In this document: positions 61,503 through 64,000 of the stretch, piece by piece
Position numbering within the stretch: position 1 is the first letter of the stretch
How the letters are laid out: each line of letters begins with the position of its first letter
Source of the DNA: Salinibacter grassmerensis
GTDB taxonomy: Bacteria; Bacteroidota; Rhodothermia; Rhodothermales; Salinibacteraceae
Length of the DNA: 64,000 nt
Reading direction: 5' to 3'
NCBI RefSeq assembly: GCF_947077765.1
Contig: NZ_CAMTTF010000001.1
Location: 470,818-534,817, forward strand
Notes under the pieces: generated by a model
Databases searched by the model: none
The model's input: only the letters and a program-made list of their open reading frames with translations
Told to the model about the DNA's origin: nothing
Position numbers and translations under genes: made by a program

Positions 61503-62522
61503 ATGACCCTCCCCGAGCGCTTCCGCGACGCGACGTTCGAGAGCTACGAGCCGCAGACGCCGAGCCAGGCCGAGGCCCTCCGCGTCGTACGCGAATTCGT
61601 GGCTGAGTTCCGCCGGACCCCGTCGTGGGCCGAGCGGCTTACGGCGCTCCTAGGCGCGACGGACGAGCGGCTGCCACAGGGGCTGTATCTGGTGGGGCCG
61701 GCGGGCACGGGCAAGACGCACCTGCTGGCCGCGGTGTGCAACGCCCTGATGCCCAAGGTGACTTGTGCCTTCCTGCACTCCAGCACGCTGTTTCGACAGA
61801 CCGAGCCACCGGAGGCGTTTGCGCACCAGCTGGCCGACCAGCACGAGATCTGCTGTCTCGACGAGGTGGAGATCGACGACCCGGCAAACGAGATGCGCCT
61901 CGCGGGGGTAATGAAGACGCTAGCAGCCCGGGACATCCCGCTCCTAGCGACGAGCAATGTGGCACCGGAGGAGTACCTGGCGACTCAGCTTGGGGACGGC
62001 CGCGTCCAGCGGTTCCTGCGAACGGAGGTGCGAGAGGCGTATCGTGTGGTTGGGGTCCGGGGGGACGACTACCGGCGGACGCGAGCGGTGGAGCGGGCTG
62101 GGCGGGGCTGGGTGGGGCCCCCCGATGCCACACGACGCGCCATGCGTCAGGCACAGGCGGACGCGAGGGGGGCGGCGCGGTGGTGGACATTTGCGGACCT
62201 ACGCCGGGCGACGACGGAAACGGCTCACACCGACCTCATCGACGACCTAGTGGGGCTCGATCATCTCTTCATCGAGGGCGTCGCCATCGCGGACACGGAC
62301 GACGCTTTTCGCCTCCTCCGCGTTGTCGATGCACTGTACCTCCACGAGGACGCCCCCACGCTCCACTTTGCCGCCGTGCGGCCGCCGGACGATTGGTTCG
62401 ACCCCGACCGGCACGCCGGCCTTGCACGGGCCGTGGCCGAAAAGTTCGACCGCACCGTCTCACGCCTCCACGCCCTGTGTCAGATTCGCGCCGTCGGGCA
62501 GGAAGAGGCAGAACGGCCCTGA
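61503..62522 (+). CDS. zapE: Cell division protein ZapE (AFG1-like ATPase)
   Basis: A 339-residue P-loop ATPase of the ZapE/AFG1 family. Walker A is GPAGTGKTH at 65-73 and Walker B is ICCLDEVEIDDP. LLATSNVAPEEYLA matches the sensor region and a typical C-terminal WWTFADLRRATTET block follows. ZapE in E. coli affects FtsZ ring constriction; the eukaryotic relative AFG1 acts in mitochondrial quality control. It is last in a four-gene plus-strand run and converges with the trpB-like gene, whose stop is 18 bp away. Confidence 0.88.
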   Translation: MTLPERFRDATFESYEPQTPSQAEALRVVREFVAEFRRTPSWAERLTALLGATDERLPQGLYLVGPAGTGKTHLLAAVCNALMPKVTCAFLHSSTLFRQTEPPEAFAHQLADQHEICCLDEVEIDDPANEMRLAGVMKTLAARDIPLLATSNVAPEEYLATQLGDGRVQRFLRTEVREAYRVVGVRGDDYRRTRAVERAGRGWVGPPDATRRAMRQAQADARGAARWWTFADLRRATTETAHTDLIDDLVGLDHLFIEGVAIADTDDAFRLLRVVDALYLHEDAPTLHFAAVRPPDDWFDPDRHAGLARAVAEKFDRTVSRLHALCQIRAVGQEEAERP

Positions 62523-62540
62523 TCCCAACGCGCCGACACG

Positions 62541-63923
62541 CTACTCCACGTTCGGCACCGCCGCCAGGCTCTGATCGATCTCCTCATCCGGGAGCTCGAA
62601 GTCGGCCAGCTCACCGTTCCGGAAGTCCTCGTACGCGCTGAGGTCGAAGTGGCCGTGGCCGCAAAGGTTAAAGACGATTGTTCTCTCCTCACCGGCCTCC
62701 TTGGCCTTGAGGGCCTCGTTGCGGGCGCCCCAGACGGCATGCCCGGCCTCCGGCGCGGGCAGGATGCCCTCGCACCGCACAAACTCCTCACAGCTCTCGA
62801 ACATGGGAATCTGCGGCGTGCTCGTGGCCTCGATGACGCCGGCGTCCAGGAGCGCGCTAATCTGCGGGCTCATGCCGTGGTAGCGCAGGCCGCCGGAGTG
62901 GATGGGGGGCGGCACGAAGTCGTGACCCAGCGTGTGCATCTTCATCATCGGCGTCATCTGGGCCGTGTCGCCGAAGTCGTACCCGAAGTGGCCCTTCGTG
63001 AGCGTGGGCGTGGCGGTCGGCTCCACGGCCACGATGCGCGGCAGCGGCGCGTCGCCGTCCACGTGTCGTTCGAGGAACGGGTAGAAGAACCCGGCAAAGT
63101 TGCTTCCGCCGCCGGTGCAGCCCACGAGCACGTCCGGCTGCCCCGCGCCGGCCTGCGCGAGTTGCTTCTCGACCTCCTGCCCGATCACGGTTTGGTGCAG
63201 CAGTACGTGGTTCAGCACGCTCCCGAGCGAGTACTTGGCCGTCTCGTCCTGTACGGCCCGCTCGACGGCCTCGCTGATGGCGATGCCGAGGCTGCCGCTT
63301 GTGTCCGGGTCGTCGGCCAGCACATCGCGTCCGGCCTGTGTCTTGTCGCTCGGGCTGGGCGTGACGGTCGCGCCCCACGTCTCCATCATGACGCGGCGGT
63401 AGGGCTTCTGCTCATAGCTGATGCGCACCATGTACACCTCGCAGTCGAGGTCGTACATCTGTGTGGCGAAGCTGAGGGCGCTGCCCCACTGCCCGGCGCC
63501 GGTTTCGGTGGTGAGGCGTGTGGTGCCCGCTTCGGCGTTGAAGTAGGCCTGGGGGACAGACGTATTGGGCTTGTGGCTGCCGGTGGGGCTCACGCCCTCG
63601 TACTTGTAGAAGATCTTGGCCGGCGTGCCCAGCTTCTCCTCCCAACGACGAGCCCGGTACATCGGCGTCGGGCGCCAGAGGCGGTACACGTCGCGCACCG
63701 GCTCAGGGATGGGAACGTGCCGCTCGGTGCCCATCTCCTGGTGCACGAGCGGCTCGGGAAAGATGTCCGCAAAGTCGGCCGGCCCGGCGGGCTCGTGCGT
63801 CTCGGGGTTGAGCACCGGGGCCATGTCGACATCAAGCGCCTCCAGGTCGGCGTTCAGGTTGTACCAGTGGGTGGGGAGCTCCGCTTCGGAGAGAAGGTAC
63901 TTGGTCTGCTTATCGTCGGGCAT
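62541..63923 (-). CDS. trpB: Tryptophan synthase beta chain, TrpB2 type
   Basis: A 460-residue PLP enzyme that joins indole and serine to form tryptophan. It is longer than TrpB1 (about 400 residues) and has the TrpB2 N-terminal extension (residues 1-80). The cofactor lysine is Lys118 in [11 protein letters not shown]. The phosphate loop is [12 protein letters not shown], and [16 protein letters not shown] is another TrpB2 trait. No trpA lies next to it. TrpB2 enzymes often act without a TrpA partner, as indole scavengers or with distant genes. It converges with zapE and starts at an ATG 77 bp from the right edge. Confidence 0.94.
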   Translation of the reverse strand: MPDDKQTKYLLSEAELPTHWYNLNADLEALDVDMAPVLNPETHEPAGPADFADIFPEPLVHQEMGTERHVPIPEPVRDVYRLWRPTPMYRARRWEEKLGTPAKIFYKYEGVSPTGSHKPNTSVPQAYFNAEAGTTRLTTETGAGQWGSALSFATQMYDLDCEVYMVRISYEQKPYRRVMMETWGATVTPSPSDKTQAGRDVLADDPDTSGSLGIAISEAVERAVQDETAKYSLGSVLNHVLLHQTVIGQEVEKQLAQAGAGQPDVLVGCTGGGSNFAGFFYPFLERHVDGDAPLPRIVAVEPTATPTLTKGHFGYDFGDTAQMTPMMKMHTLGHDFVPPPIHSGGLRYHGMSPQISALLDAGVIEATSTPQIPMFESCEEFVRCEGILPAPEAGHAVWGARNEALKAKEAGEERTIVFNLCGHGHFDLSAYEDFRNGELADFELPDEEIDQSLAAVPNVE

Positions 63924-64000
63924 CGGATAAGAAGATCGAATAAGGGGCTGGAAGCGGTTCGCAAAATGGTTCTCCAGGCCCGGACGGTCAACAGGGCGGT

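Noticed and set aside
1-64000. CRISPR arrays, tRNA or rRNA genes, intact insertion sequences and phage genes
   Set aside because: I looked for regularly spaced repeats, cloverleaf-type sequences, transposase motifs and phage structural genes and found none that could be supported.

Overview
The window is GC-rich, densely coded bacterial chromosome from an extremely halophilic member of the Bacteroidota/Rhodothermota line, most like Salinibacter. Four things suggest this. Proteins are strongly acidic (Asp/Glu-rich linkers even in cytosolic enzymes). There is a glycine-betaine ABC importer. Gram-negative outer-membrane machinery is present, including a TonB receptor with an N-terminal carboxypeptidase-regulatory-like domain and several porin-type barrels. 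Most start codons follow C-rich leaders without a Shine-Dalgarno sequence. The species name is my inference from these traits; no marker RNA gene lies in the window. I saw no rRNA, tRNA, CRISPR array, intact insertion sequence or prophage.

Layout. 1-4748: a truncated Bacteroidota-type cytosolic protein, a DoxX protein with a Cys-rich tail, a patatin-like lipase, dihydrofolate reductase and an amidase. 4749-11714: a long orphan terminator hairpin, a LytS/LytTR-type two-component pair, a peptidase/beta-propeller/beta-barrel surface protein and an OprO/P-type porin. 11730-14658: thymidylate synthase, a small acidic protein, ApaG and an Fe-S adenylyl-sulfate reductase. 14814-18217: two-subunit 2-oxoacid:ferredoxin oxidoreductase (korAB), with a repeat-rich N-terminal extension on KorB. 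18368-21190: two tandem DoxX proteins, a flavin amine oxidase and a DJ-1/PfpI protein.

22200-27430: osmoprotectant uptake (proV, proW, proX), a decayed second copy of the proX C-terminal half, and a porin. 27644-29943: a DUF389 membrane protein and an MFS exporter. 30328-34931: a TonB-dependent receptor and a lipoprotein, with overlapping inverted repeats upstream; each gene has its own terminator. 35133-47025: three glycosyltransferases, an EEP-type hydrolase, PhoU, a large zinc metalloprotease lipoprotein and UvrA. 47314-49614: a PQQ-type sugar dehydrogenase followed by about 1.1 kb of gene remnants, including a dead M23 peptidase fragment.

49615-52617: a compact three-gene unit of flavin reductase-like protein, M20 peptidase and DUF1611 P-loop protein. 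52872-58453: ileS (type 2), a zinc-less DksA/TraR protein, ruvA and prs. 58591-62522: a PAS protein, a dCTP-deaminase-like protein, a zinc-less Fpg/Nei glycosylase, a DUF72 protein and ZapE. 62541-63923: a TrpB2-type tryptophan synthase beta chain.

The window is mainly core metabolism, DNA repair and envelope genes, with few signs of horizontal transfer. The best places for something new are the TonB receptor/lipoprotein pair, the peptidase-propeller-barrel protein beside a two-component system, the M20/DUF1611 operon, the in-frame proX remnant behind a terminator, and the orphan hairpin before the amidase.
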